A stretch of DNA of 40,080 nt from Sphingomonas sp. AOB5 (GTDB lineage: Bacteria > Pseudomonadota > Alphaproteobacteria > Sphingomonadales > Sphingomonadaceae). The stretch lies in contig NZ_JARNTV010000034.1 in assembly GCF_029433115.1 (NCBI RefSeq), positions 1 to 40,080 of the forward strand, read 5' to 3'. Position numbers and translations under genes: made by a program. The notes under the pieces are model-generated. The model ran no database searches and had not been told where the DNA came from. It saw nothing but the letters and a program-made list of their open reading frames with translations. Shown here in pieces: positions 1 through 8,663 of the stretch. How positions within the stretch are numbered: the stretch's first letter is position 1; every line of letters begins with the position of its first letter.

Positions 1-2
1 CG

Positions 3-635
3 GCCGCCGCCGTCCTGCTCGTGCTCGGCGGCCTGTGCCTGGGCGGCGCGGGCATGCTGATGTCGCGCGGCCAGCAGCGCGAGGCGATCTGGGTCGCGGT
101 GGGCGGCGGCGTGCTGTTCGTCGCATCGGCCACCCTGTTCTTCACCCGGCCGCAGTTCGACGCATCGAAGGTGGTCGCCGTCCCGGCCAAGGCCGAGGGC
201 AGCGGATCAACGCTGCCCGATCCGGCACTGAGCGGCAAGCTGGTCTGCACGCTCGATCCCAAGCGCAGCCGCGTGACCGTTTCGACCACGACCACGGTCA
301 ATCTCGATCTGGGCGAGGACGGCTGCATCAACGGCAAGACGCAGTATGCCGAGAACGGCACCCACTGGCAGCGCATCCTGGTGCCGAACGAGGAAGCGAC
401 CGTGTCGGTGCTGGACTTCGATCCGGCCAGCCGCACCTATACCAACACCCGCTATTTGCTCTCGTCCGACCAGATGACCCGCGCGCGCCAGCTTCGCTCC
501 GGCGTCACGCTGAAGAACTGCTCGAACGATCAGGCCGCGCGCGGCACGCTGGTCACCCGCCAGCAGGAGATCAAGGCGGCGCTGCCCGCTGTCTATAACG
601 AGAAACTCGTCTATAGTTGCACGTCCACGCAATAA
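3..635 (+). CDS. Unknown membrane-anchored protein, C-terminal part (5' partial)
   Basis: The frame is open from the first bases of the window, so the gene most likely begins upstream; a GTG at 21 is in frame but lies inside a hydrophobic stretch and is an unlikely start. Two hydrophobic segments are visible (about residues 1-20 and 32-50, counted from base 3), followed by a soluble domain of about 160 residues that ends at TAA 633-635. The soluble part has four cysteines (in LVCTLD, DGCING, KNCSND and YSCTST contexts), which would suit disulfides if it is exported. I do not recognise the family. The next gene starts 75 bases downstream on the same strand with its own ribosome binding site, so co-transcription is possible but not shown. 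Confidence 0.7.
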   Translation, partial: AAAVLLVLGGLCLGGAGMLMSRGQQREAIWVAVGGGVLFVASATLFFTRPQFDASKVVAVPAKAEGSGSTLPDPALSGKLVCTLDPKRSRVTVSTTTTVNLDLGEDGCINGKTQYAENGTHWQRILVPNEEATVSVLDFDPASRTYTNTRYLLSSDQMTRARQLRSGVTLKNCSNDQAARGTLVTRQQEIKAALPAVYNEKLVYSCTSTQ

Positions 636-710
636 ACCATTTCGGCAGGTTGACCTGCGGAAACGTTGCAGACACACATTGGCCGCGCGCCGTGCGCCAT
701 GGGGGTATGC

Positions 711-1982
711 ATGAACTCTGGCCGTTCACTCCGCATCCTGTCGACCGCCGCACTGGGAATGGCGATCTTCGCCGCCGCCCCGGCCTTCGCGCAGGACAGT
801 TCCGAAGCTGAACTCGACGTGCTGATCGAACGCTCGCTCACGCCGGGCGACGCACTCGACCTTGCGCGCAAGCAGGAAGGCGAAGGCGATCTGCTCGGCG
901 CCGCCGCGACGATCGAACGCGCGCTGCTGACCAATCCCGAGGGCACCACGTCGAAGGTGCGGCTCTATTACGTCGCCCTGCTCTGCCGTCTCGACGACAA
1001 GCAGACCGCGCGGAGCGAGCTGGGCAAGATCAACGGCCTGAGCATCGGTAACGGCGAATGGTCGGCGATCCAATCGGCCTGTGGCGACCTGCCCCGCCCG
1101 CCCGTCACCCCGCGCCGCGAGCGTCAGGGGCTGACCGGCGAAGTCGCGATCGGCCTCGCATATGACAGCGACCTTGCCAACGCGCTGCTCGTCAATTTCG
1201 ACCTGCCCGGCGCGGTGGTGCGCGAGGATGGCGCGTCGGTCTATGGATCGGCCTATGTCCTGGGCCGCACGCTGATCGGACGGCGCGGCTTCGCCTATGC
1301 CGGCCTTGGCGGCGCGACCAAGAACAGCATCGCGGGGCCGGACCTGAGCTTCCAGACCTTCGACGGCCAGGTTGGCTTCGGCTTCGAAGGCGACGGGTTC
1401 GAACTTTCGGCAGGCTTCACCGGCGGCCATTCGCTGATCTCGTCCGATCCCTTCCTCACCGAATATGGCGGCGAGGCGGAGCTGGCGGTGGTACTGGCAG
1501 GCGACGCGCGCCTCTCGGTGCGCGGCGAGATCGTCCATCAGGACTATATGGGATCGACCGCGATCTTCTCGCGCGACGGCACGCGGATCGATGCGGGCCT
1601 CGACTATCAGCGCCGCGACGGGCTGACGAGCTACTGGTTCGGCGCTTCGTTCGAGAAGAAGACGTCGGAGACCGCGCGCACCGGCTATCGCGGCCTGCGC
1701 GGCTTCGGATCGTTGCGCAGCGTGATCGCCGAACCGGGCACCTATGTCTCGCTGTACGGCACGCTGCGCTATGTCGAATATGAGGACGAGGCCGGGTTCG
1801 TGCCGGTCAACGAAGTCCGCTGGTACAGCCGCGCCGCGATCGGCATTCCGGTGCTTACCAACGGCCTGAACCTCGAAGCCGGTGCCAGCTATAGCTGGCG
1901 CGTCTATAATCAGGCGAGTGGCTTCCAGAACTACAAGAGCGTCGGAGGCGAACTGCGCCTCGTGTGGAACTTCGGCAACTAA
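711..1982 (+). CDS. Outer-membrane protein: TPR-like N-terminus plus beta-barrel
   Basis: The 423-residue product starts with a clear signal peptide (hydrophobic core ending AAPAFAQ, cleavage near residue 24). ATG 711 is chosen because GGGGG at 701-705 sits 5 bases ahead of it; a TTG at 666 would put 15 extra residues before the signal peptide. Residues of about 25-130 are helical with TPR-like spacing (LDLARKQEGEGDLLGAAATIERALL). The rest alternates glycine, aromatic and polar residues as in an outer-membrane barrel and ends in a strand-like GGELRLVWNF. The two-part plan resembles surface-lipoprotein assembly modifiers (DUF560), but I cannot confirm membership. The FecR gene follows after 10 bases, so the pair is probably co-transcribed and may work together at the cell surface. 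Confidence 0.75.
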   Translation: MNSGRSLRILSTAALGMAIFAAAPAFAQDSSEAELDVLIERSLTPGDALDLARKQEGEGDLLGAAATIERALLTNPEGTTSKVRLYYVALLCRLDDKQTARSELGKINGLSIGNGEWSAIQSACGDLPRPPVTPRRERQGLTGEVAIGLAYDSDLANALLVNFDLPGAVVREDGASVYGSAYVLGRTLIGRRGFAYAGLGGATKNSIAGPDLSFQTFDGQVGFGFEGDGFELSAGFTGGHSLISSDPFLTEYGGEAELAVVLAGDARLSVRGEIVHQDYMGSTAIFSRDGTRIDAGLDYQRRDGLTSYWFGASFEKKTSETARTGYRGLRGFGSLRSVIAEPGTYVSLYGTLRYVEYEDEAGFVPVNEVRWYSRAAIGIPVLTNGLNLEAGASYSWRVYNQASGFQNYKSVGGELRLVWNFGN

Positions 1983-1992
1983 GGAACGGACC

Positions 1993-2943
1993 ATGGCTCA
2001 TCGCTCCCTCCTCACCCTGCTGCTCGCCGGAACCGCGGTGATCGCCACCCCGGCGGCCGCGCAGAATGTCGGCGTCACCTCCGCAGTGGTGAATGACGTC
2101 CGCATGACCACCGACGCGAACCGCGTGCCGCACAAGGCGGTGCTGCGCGAGCGCGTATCGCTGGGCAACGACATCATGACCGGCAAGGCCAGCCGCCTGC
2201 AGGTGCTGCTGCTCGATCGCACCACCTTCACGGTCGGATCGAACGCGCGGATCAAGGTCGATCGCTTCGTCTACGATCCCAATCGCAAGTCCAGCTCGGT
2301 CGGCGTCACCGTGACGCGCGGCGCGTTCCGCTTCATGTCCGGCCGCCCGACCCATAATGCGCCGGGCACGTCGAACATCCGCACCCCGACCGCATCGATC
2401 GGCATCCGCGGCACCATCGTCGAGGGCGTAGTGGGCGAGGACGCCATCGCCATCGCCGCGGCCCAGCCCGGCCTGCCGCCTTATACCGCCGATCCGGAGA
2501 CGGCGACGCTGATCCTGCTGCGCGGCCCCGGCGCCGCGGCACAGGGCGGCGAGACCGCAGGCGCAATCGACGTCACCGCGGGCGGCGCAACCGTCCCGAT
2601 CGAGTCCCCGGGCTATGCGGTGTTCATCCCCGCCGATGGCCAGCCGCCGATCGGACCGTTCCTGCTCTCGCCGGTTGGATCGACGATGCTGACCGACCTG
2701 CTGCGCAATCCCAATTACCCGCTGCAGCAGATGGCAAACCCGGCCCCGACCAATCCGGTGACCGGCCGTAACGGCGAGTTCGGAACCTCGGTGCGGCAGC
2801 TTCCCGGCGGTCAGAACGACACGATCCGCCCGCCGATCCAGACCACGCCGACACCCACCCCGGGTCAGGGCGGGCCGCAGCAGCCGGGCAGTCCGATCTT
2901 CGTGCCGCCGGCAGGTGGTACGCCCACGCCGCCGCGGATCTGA
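1993..2943 (+). CDS. Exported FecR-domain protein
   Basis: The product is 316 residues. ATG 1993 is preceded by AAGGA (1981-1985) and opens a signal peptide ending TPAAAQ, so longer in-frame starts upstream are rejected. After the signal comes a FecR domain (about residues 25-150): the runs ASRLQVLLLDRTTFTVGSN, VTVTRGAFRFMSG and IRTPTASIGIRGT are typical. The C-terminal third is rich in proline, threonine and glycine (PTPTPGQGG and similar), a low-complexity tail as in cell-surface or wall-linked proteins. No membrane helix or sigma factor partner is seen, so this is not a classical FecI-FecR iron sensor. It follows the barrel gene and ends 3 bases before the convergent glutamate dehydrogenase gene, leaving no room for a separate terminator. 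Confidence 0.85.
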   Translation: MAHRSLLTLLLAGTAVIATPAAAQNVGVTSAVVNDVRMTTDANRVPHKAVLRERVSLGNDIMTGKASRLQVLLLDRTTFTVGSNARIKVDRFVYDPNRKSSSVGVTVTRGAFRFMSGRPTHNAPGTSNIRTPTASIGIRGTIVEGVVGEDAIAIAAAQPGLPPYTADPETATLILLRGPGAAAQGGETAGAIDVTAGGATVPIESPGYAVFIPADGQPPIGPFLLSPVGSTMLTDLLRNPNYPLQQMANPAPTNPVTGRNGEFGTSVRQLPGGQNDTIRPPIQTTPTPTPGQGGPQQPGSPIFVPPAGGTPTPPRI

Positions 2944-2946
2944 TCG

Positions 2947-4302
2947 TCAGACCACCCCGAACGCCAGCATCGCATCGGCGACCTTCTTGAAGCCGGCGAT
3001 GTTGGCGCCCTTGACGTAATCGACATGCCCGTCGGCCTGACGCCCATGCTCGAGGCAGCGGCTGTGGATCCCATCCATGATATCGACCAGCATCTGCTGA
3101 AGCTCGGCTTCCTTCCACGCGCGGCGTTCGCTGTTCTGGCTCATCTCGAGGCCTGACACCGCAACGCCACCGGCATTCGCTGCCTTGCCCGGCGCGAACA
3201 GGATCCTGGCTTCCTTGAAAACATGCACGCCCTCCAGGTTGGTCGGCATATTCGCACCCTCGGCCACTGCGATGCAGCCATTGCCGACCAGCGCGCGGGC
3301 ATCCATGCCCAGCAGCTCGTTCTGAGTGGCGCAGGGCAAGGCAACGTCGCACGGCACGCCCCAGGGCGGCAAATTGGGGTGGAAGCTGGCCCCGGTGAAC
3401 TCCTTCGCATATTCGGAGATCCGCCCGCGGCGCTTGGTCTTGTGCGCCTTCACCCAGTCGATCTTTTCCTGCGTGATGCCATCGGGATCGTGGATGAAGC
3501 CTTCGGAGTCCGACAGCGTCAGCACCTTGCCGCCCAGCTGCGCCACCTTTTCCGCGGCATGGGTCGCGACATTGCCCGATCCCGAGATCACCGCGCGCTT
3601 GCCCTCAAGGCTGTTGCCCTTCGCAGCCAGCATGTTGGCGAGGAAATAGACCGCGCCGTAGCCGGTCGCCTCGGTACGGATCAGCGAGCCGCCATATTCC
3701 AGCCCCTTGCCGGTCAGCACGCCGGTGAACTGGTTGGTGATCCGCTTGTACTGGCCGAACATGTACCCGATCTCGCGCCCGCCCACGCCGATATCGCCCG
3801 CGGGCACGTCCACATCGGCGCCGACATGACGGTACAGCTCGGTCATGAAACTCTGGCAGAAGCGCATCACCTCATGGTCGCTCTTACCCTTGGGATTGAA
3901 GTTCGATCCGCCCTTGCCGCCGCCCATCGGCAGCCCGGTCAGCGCATTCTTGAACGTCTGTTCGAAGGCGAGGAACTTCAGCACGCTCTCGGTCACGCTC
4001 GGGTGGAAACGGATGCCGCCCTTGTAGGGGCCGATCGCATTGTTGTTCTGCACCCGCCAGCCGCGCTGGACGCGGATATTGTGGTTGTCGTCCTCCCAGC
4101 ACACGCGGAAGCTGACGATCCGGTCCGGCTCGGCGATGCGGCGCAGGATCTGATAGTGGTGATATTGTTCCTTGTCGGCGATGAAGCCAAAGATATCCTC
4201 CGCGACCTCCTGCACCGCCTGGATGAACTCGGTCTGGCCCGGATTGCGCTTCTTCACGCCCTCCATTAAAGTCGGCAGGTCGACATGATCTCCTAGCGCC
4301 AT
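2947..4302 (-). CDS. gdhA: Glutamate dehydrogenase, NADP-type hexameric family
   Basis: This enzyme interconverts 2-oxoglutarate plus ammonium and glutamate in the cytosol. The 451-residue length fits the small hexameric family. Seen in the protein: the substrate-binding lysine region PMGGGKGGSNFNPKG, the conserved DVPAGDIGVGGREIGYM run, and a Rossmann motif GSGNVATHAAEK. ATG 4302 is preferred because GGGAGA lies about 6 bases upstream on the coding strand; a TTG at 4338 would only add 12 residues. NADP preference is inferred from overall similarity to bacterial biosynthetic enzymes (MEGVKKRNPGQTEFIQAV start) and not from a diagnostic residue. It diverges from the large unknown gene at 4447 across 144 bases. 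Confidence 0.95.
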   Translation of the reverse strand: MALGDHVDLPTLMEGVKKRNPGQTEFIQAVQEVAEDIFGFIADKEQYHHYQILRRIAEPDRIVSFRVCWEDDNHNIRVQRGWRVQNNNAIGPYKGGIRFHPSVTESVLKFLAFEQTFKNALTGLPMGGGKGGSNFNPKGKSDHEVMRFCQSFMTELYRHVGADVDVPAGDIGVGGREIGYMFGQYKRITNQFTGVLTGKGLEYGGSLIRTEATGYGAVYFLANMLAAKGNSLEGKRAVISGSGNVATHAAEKVAQLGGKVLTLSDSEGFIHDPDGITQEKIDWVKAHKTKRRGRISEYAKEFTGASFHPNLPPWGVPCDVALPCATQNELLGMDARALVGNGCIAVAEGANMPTNLEGVHVFKEARILFAPGKAANAGGVAVSGLEMSQNSERRAWKEAELQQMLVDIMDGIHSRCLEHGRQADGHVDYVKGANIAGFKKVADAMLAFGVV

Positions 4303-4357
4303 CGGCTCTCTCCCGGTTTTACCTGCATCGAGTCGCAATTTTCTTCGCGGGACTAAA

Positions 4358-4376
4358 TTACGCCAATTGTTACGCC
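4358..4376. promoter_or_regulatory. Tandem TTACGCC direct repeat in divergent promoter region
   Basis: TTACGCC occurs at 4358-4364 and again at 4370-4376, a 12-base period, in the more AT-rich 144-base gap between gdhA and the gene at 4447. A repeat with about one helical turn spacing between divergent starts is a plausible operator or activator site. No regulator is identified. Confidence 0.3.
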
Positions 4377-4446
4377 TCGGAAATTAACTATCGTCGAAGC
4401 CAAGGCGGCGCGGCCATTGGGGGACCAGCCGGATGGGAGGATGACC

Positions 4447-6942
4447 ATGCCCGGTCCCGACGGCAACGGTAACGCTGAGCATATGGACAAGGCGCCGGTG
4501 GACCCGCCCAACCCCTCGATCAACGATACAACCGGGCCGAATGGTGCTCCCGTCAACCATGATGACGGTGATGACCGGCAGGATACCCCGCCATCGGGCA
4601 ACGATCCGTCAGGGGTCAGCCCAAGCTCCGATTACGATACCATAACGAAGGAGGATGTTGCCGCATTTCGCGACGCGGCCCTCGCCGAGGCCAAGGCGGA
4701 CTCGGTGGTCCTCAACAAGCTGACCGCCTTCGCCAAGGGCATCAAGACGATCGGCGATTGGACCTCGAGCTTCATCGCGCTCTACACGGCCGTCCAGATG
4801 TTCAACAGCTGGTTCCATTTCTGGAAGACCGACGACACCCAGACGCAGATCTTGCAGGAGTTGCAGAAGCTCGAGAAGAAGATCGACTGGCTCGCGGTCA
4901 TTTCCGAACTGGGCGGCTATCAAAGCAATTTCGCGGAAATCGACGCGCTGTTCCAGGCGCTCAACGACAATCTCGATAATCTGCAGGCCAAGCTCCACGA
5001 TTTCGACCGGGCACAATCGACCACATATCTGGAGTCCGAACCGATCTCCTATCTCTCCTGGATGACGGGCGTGGCGATCGCCGATCCGCCTGTCGATATC
5101 CATAAGCTGGTCGATCGGCTGGTGTTCGAAAGCGGCTCGGAGCAGGCGCTCGGAAAGGGGACGTCGCTGCACAACCTCCTCACCGATCAGTCGGGTGTGG
5201 GGGACAGCAAGACCAGCTATATCGCCATCATTGCCGACGCGTGGCGGGCGGCCGTCGGCAAGCCGACTGCAGTTGCGGACAAGGACAAGGCGCTCGTTCG
5301 CAGCTCGCTCTACGATCTGATGCAGTATCTCTATTTCGAGTGCCTGACGATCTATCGCCGCGCCAACTATCTGCACGACAGCGCGATCATGATCGGCGCG
5401 TCGCTGTTGTACGACGAAAAGGGGCCGAAAACGCAGGATCAGATCGAAGCGGACCTCTACACGGTCAAGGCCGCGATACGCAGCAGGAACGCCGATAAAT
5501 CGCTGAAGGCAGCTGCGGAGAAGGACGACGACGATCGGACGATCAAGGCAACCGCGGATGCAGCGGTGACGATGATGGGCGGCGCGCCGTCGCTTGCCGA
5601 GTTCGTCAGGCTGCACAAGTTCGAGAATAATTTCGCCGACAAGATCAGCGCCATCGATTGGGAGAAACTGTTCTTTGGCGGCCAGTTCGCCGATCTCCAG
5701 AGCGCGATGGATTCACAAACCAGCTACGCGCCGGCCTGGAACCTGCTGAACACGGGCACGCAAGCCGGCGTCGATGGCTCCCAGGCCTATTATTACGGCG
5801 ACATATCGTGTCCGGACGCGACGGCGTTCGTCACCGGCCTGGCGCTCGCGGCCTATGGCGACACGACCTCCGGCTACGCCATCTATCTGAAAGCCCATTT
5901 CTCGAAAATGACGCCGGGCGGCATCTGCACGGCGGTAGGCTGGTATCCGCAACAGCCGCCGACATGTTTGAACCAACCGGGCTATGTCCGCGTCGGCGCG
6001 TTCGAGATCAGCAAGCTTCAGGAGGCGATCGACAACGCCAAAGGCAACGAGATGCTGGTCATCCAGTCGATCGGGCTCGTCAGCACCGGCAGACTGCACG
6101 GGTGGGACAGTGTCGGCCTCGAGGCTCAATATGGACGCCTGATCGTCGCGCGGGACGGCCGGGGCGCAAGGATCGATCCATTCGGCCCGGGTCTCACCAG
6201 CAAACTGCAATCGGAACTGCTCGCAAGCAACGTATTGAAGATCAGCAACGGCGGAGATTCGAACGAGCAGACGTCCGACCCCGAGGTCAAGTTGATCGAT
6301 GAGACCGTCATCACGCGGCAGATGAGCGATGGCAGCCCTGATCCGGCCGCGATCGTCACCAACGCGATGATCCGGCGCGACGAGGGCGCATCGACGCTAT
6401 ACCTGCAAGCGCAGGTGGACGCGCCGCTTCACCGCCTTCCCGCGTTCAAGGCGGTCGGCGCCATCCCGTTCACAAACGATCCGGCGGCGATGTTCCCGGG
6501 CAGCAAAACGCCTCAAACACTGGAAGCAGGCGACCTGATCGATAGCGGCCAGCAGGGACCGGCGCTCGATGCGAATGGCGCTCCTCGCACCGATGGCGCC
6601 AACGAACTCTATTTCCAGATGGGCGATTTTGGCTGCGCGCTGGTCTTGGGCGATCCAGGCACCGGACTGGATGGCAAGCCTTTGCCTTGGGACAAGGTGC
6701 GAACCGGATCGCTCGCCTATCTGCAGCAGCTCCCGATCACTGCGCCGGTGACGCAGGAGGCCGTGGTGTTCAAGGTCCAGTCGATCGACAATGTCTACAT
6801 CATCCAGGGCGGCGCTCGTTGCCTGATCAAATCGCATGCGGATATTCCCGGCGGCTGGCCGGCGGTGCGCGTGATCCCTGACCTGTTTATCGCCCATATC
6901 GCCGCGATCCCGCTGGGCCCGGACTATGTCCGTCCCGGCTAG
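4447..6942 (+). CDS. Large protein of unknown function, helical N-terminal half
   Basis: The product is 831 residues. ATG 4447 is chosen because GGGAGG at about 4435-4440 is 6 bases upstream; the ATG at 4441 touches that site, and TTG 4417 has none. Residues 1-75 are acidic, proline-rich and probably disordered. Next come a hydrophobic, aromatic stretch (IGDWTSSFIALYTAVQMFNS) and a coiled-coil-like region (ILQELQKLEKKIDWLAVI). The middle is mixed helical; the C-terminal half looks beta-rich, and the last 50 residues (NVYIIQGGARCLIKSHADI...) resemble a short module seen in many secreted bacterial proteins. No signal peptide is visible. The helix-hairpin-then-beta plan recalls alpha-pore-forming toxins, but no family was recognised. 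It stands alone between gdhA and the ThDP enzyme gene. Confidence 0.85.
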   Translation: MPGPDGNGNAEHMDKAPVDPPNPSINDTTGPNGAPVNHDDGDDRQDTPPSGNDPSGVSPSSDYDTITKEDVAAFRDAALAEAKADSVVLNKLTAFAKGIKTIGDWTSSFIALYTAVQMFNSWFHFWKTDDTQTQILQELQKLEKKIDWLAVISELGGYQSNFAEIDALFQALNDNLDNLQAKLHDFDRAQSTTYLESEPISYLSWMTGVAIADPPVDIHKLVDRLVFESGSEQALGKGTSLHNLLTDQSGVGDSKTSYIAIIADAWRAAVGKPTAVADKDKALVRSSLYDLMQYLYFECLTIYRRANYLHDSAIMIGASLLYDEKGPKTQDQIEADLYTVKAAIRSRNADKSLKAAAEKDDDDRTIKATADAAVTMMGGAPSLAEFVRLHKFENNFADKISAIDWEKLFFGGQFADLQSAMDSQTSYAPAWNLLNTGTQAGVDGSQAYYYGDISCPDATAFVTGLALAAYGDTTSGYAIYLKAHFSKMTPGGICTAVGWYPQQPPTCLNQPGYVRVGAFEISKLQEAIDNAKGNEMLVIQSIGLVSTGRLHGWDSVGLEAQYGRLIVARDGRGARIDPFGPGLTSKLQSELLASNVLKISNGGDSNEQTSDPEVKLIDETVITRQMSDGSPDPAAIVTNAMIRRDEGASTLYLQAQVDAPLHRLPAFKAVGAIPFTNDPAAMFPGSKTPQTLEAGDLIDSGQQGPALDANGAPRTDGANELYFQMGDFGCALVLGDPGTGLDGKPLPWDKVRTGSLAYLQQLPITAPVTQEAVVFKVQSIDNVYIIQGGARCLIKSHADIPGGWPAVRVIPDLFIAHIAAIPLGPDYVRPG

Positions 6943-7019
6943 GGGCGCGGCAGGCGCTTTCCCGCCAGCGCGCTTTCCCCTATCATTCCGCAGCCGAAAC
7001 CGGCTGATGGGGAAGCGCG

Positions 7020-8663
7020 ATGAAAGCATCCGACCTGTTCATCCAGTGCCTCGAGGAAGAGGGTGTCGAATATATCTTCGGCGTTCCCGGCGAGGAAAAT
7101 CTCGACATGCTCGACAGTCTCAGCCGGTCGGAGAAGATTCAGTTGATCCTCACCCGGCACGAACAGGGCGCGGGGTTCATGGCCGCCACCTATGGCCGTC
7201 ACACCGGCAAGACCGGGGTTTGCATGGCGACGCTGGGGCCGGGCGCGACCAATCTGGTGACCGCCGCAGCCTATGCACAGCTGGGCGGCATGCCGATCCT
7301 GATGGTGACGGGACAGAAGCCCATCAAGAAATCGAAGCAGGGTCGCTTCCAGATCCTCGACGTGGTGGCGATGATGGGGCCGATCACGAAATACACCCAC
7401 CAACTGGCCAGCGCCGACAATATCCCGAGCCGGATTCGTGAAGCGATCCGGCTGGCCGAGGAGGAAAAGCCCGGCGCGACGCATCTGGAATTCCCCGAGG
7501 ACGTTGCCGAGGAGCAGACCGACAGCCGCCCGATCAAGCCCAGCCTGGCGCGCCGCCCCTCGGCCGAGCCCAAGGCGGTGCGTGCGGCGGTGAAGCGAAT
7601 CGAGGCGGCGAAGAACCCGATCCTCGTCATCGGCGCAGGCGCCAACCGCAAGATGACCGGGCGGATGCTGCTCCAGTTCGTCGAGAAGACCGGCATCCCC
7701 TTTCTCACCACCCAGCTCGGCAAGGGCGTGATCGACGAACTGCACCCCAAATTCCTCGGCTGCGCGGCGCTATCGGCGGGGGATTTCGTCCATCGCGCGG
7801 TCGGCGACGCGGACCTGATCGTCAATGTCGGCCATGACGTGATCGAGAAGCCGCCCTTCTTCATGAAGCATGGCGGGGCGGAGGTGATCCACATCTCGAC
7901 CCGCACCGCCGAGGTGGATCCGGTCTATTTCCCGCAGATCGAGGTCATCGGCGATATCGCCAACGCGATCTGGCAGATGAAGGAAGAGATCATGCCCGCG
8001 CCGGGCTGGAATTTCGACCGTGCCCTCTCCTATCGCGCCGCGGAAGTGGCGCACACCGCGTCGATCGAGTGCGACGAGCGCTTCCCGATCTATCCGCCCT
8101 GCCTGGTCCGCGAAGTGCGCAAGGCGATGCCCGCGGACGGGATCATCTGCCTCGACAATGGCGTCTACAAGATCTGGTTCGCGCGCAACTATCCCGCGCG
8201 GCAGCAGAACACCGTGCTGCTCGACAATGCGCTGGCGACGATGGGCGCGGGGCTGCCCAGCGCGATGGCGTCGGCGATGGTCTATCCCGACCGCAAGGTG
8301 ATGGCGATCTGCGGCGATGGCGGGTTCATGATGAACAGCCAGGAGATGGAGACCGCGGTCCGGCTGAAACTCAACATCACCGTGCTGATCCTCAACGACA
8401 ACAGTTACGGCATGATCCGCTGGAAGCAGGCGAACATGGGCTTCAAGGACTGGGGCCTGACCTACGACAATCCCGATTTCGTGAAATATGCCGAGGCCTA
8501 TGGCGCCAAGGGCCACCGCGTGGAAAGTGCCGCGCACCTGCCGTTACTGCTCCGGCGGACGCTTTCGGAACCCGGCGTGCACCTCATCGATTGCCCGGTC
8601 GACTATTCGGACAATGACCGGATATTGAACCGCGAGATCAAGGAGCTGAGCGCGGCGCTGTGA
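7020..8663 (+). CDS. Acetolactate-synthase-like ThDP enzyme
   Basis: The 547-residue protein has the three-domain ThDP enzyme plan: N-terminal pyrimidine-binding domain with the activating glutamate E48 in LTRHEQGAGFMA, a central domain, and a C-terminal pyrophosphate-binding domain with GDGG (G432-D433) leading to LILNDNSYG. Related proteins condense pyruvate to acetolactate. No small regulatory subunit (ilvN) is beside it, so a catabolic (AlsS-like) or a different 2-oxoacid reaction is more likely than branched-chain amino-acid synthesis. The start has GGGGAAG just upstream. Its stop overlaps the GTG start of the aldehyde dehydrogenase by 4 bases (GTGA), implying translational coupling and a shared pathway in which the aldehyde product of one enzyme could be oxidised by the other. 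The substrate is unknown. Confidence 0.88.
   Translation: MKASDLFIQCLEEEGVEYIFGVPGEENLDMLDSLSRSEKIQLILTRHEQGAGFMAATYGRHTGKTGVCMATLGPGATNLVTAAAYAQLGGMPILMVTGQKPIKKSKQGRFQILDVVAMMGPITKYTHQLASADNIPSRIREAIRLAEEEKPGATHLEFPEDVAEEQTDSRPIKPSLARRPSAEPKAVRAAVKRIEAAKNPILVIGAGANRKMTGRMLLQFVEKTGIPFLTTQLGKGVIDELHPKFLGCAALSAGDFVHRAVGDADLIVNVGHDVIEKPPFFMKHGGAEVIHISTRTAEVDPVYFPQIEVIGDIANAIWQMKEEIMPAPGWNFDRALSYRAAEVAHTASIECDERFPIYPPCLVREVRKAMPADGIICLDNGVYKIWFARNYPARQQNTVLLDNALATMGAGLPSAMASAMVYPDRKVMAICGDGGFMMNSQEMETAVRLKLNITVLILNDNSYGMIRWKQANMGFKDWGLTYDNPDFVKYAEAYGAKGHRVESAAHLPLLLRRTLSEPGVHLIDCPVDYSDNDRILNREIKELSAAL

Noticed and set aside
7020..8663. Assigning ilvB (branched-chain amino-acid synthesis)
   Set aside because: No ilvN or ilvC neighbour, and the coupling to an aldehyde dehydrogenase points elsewhere.
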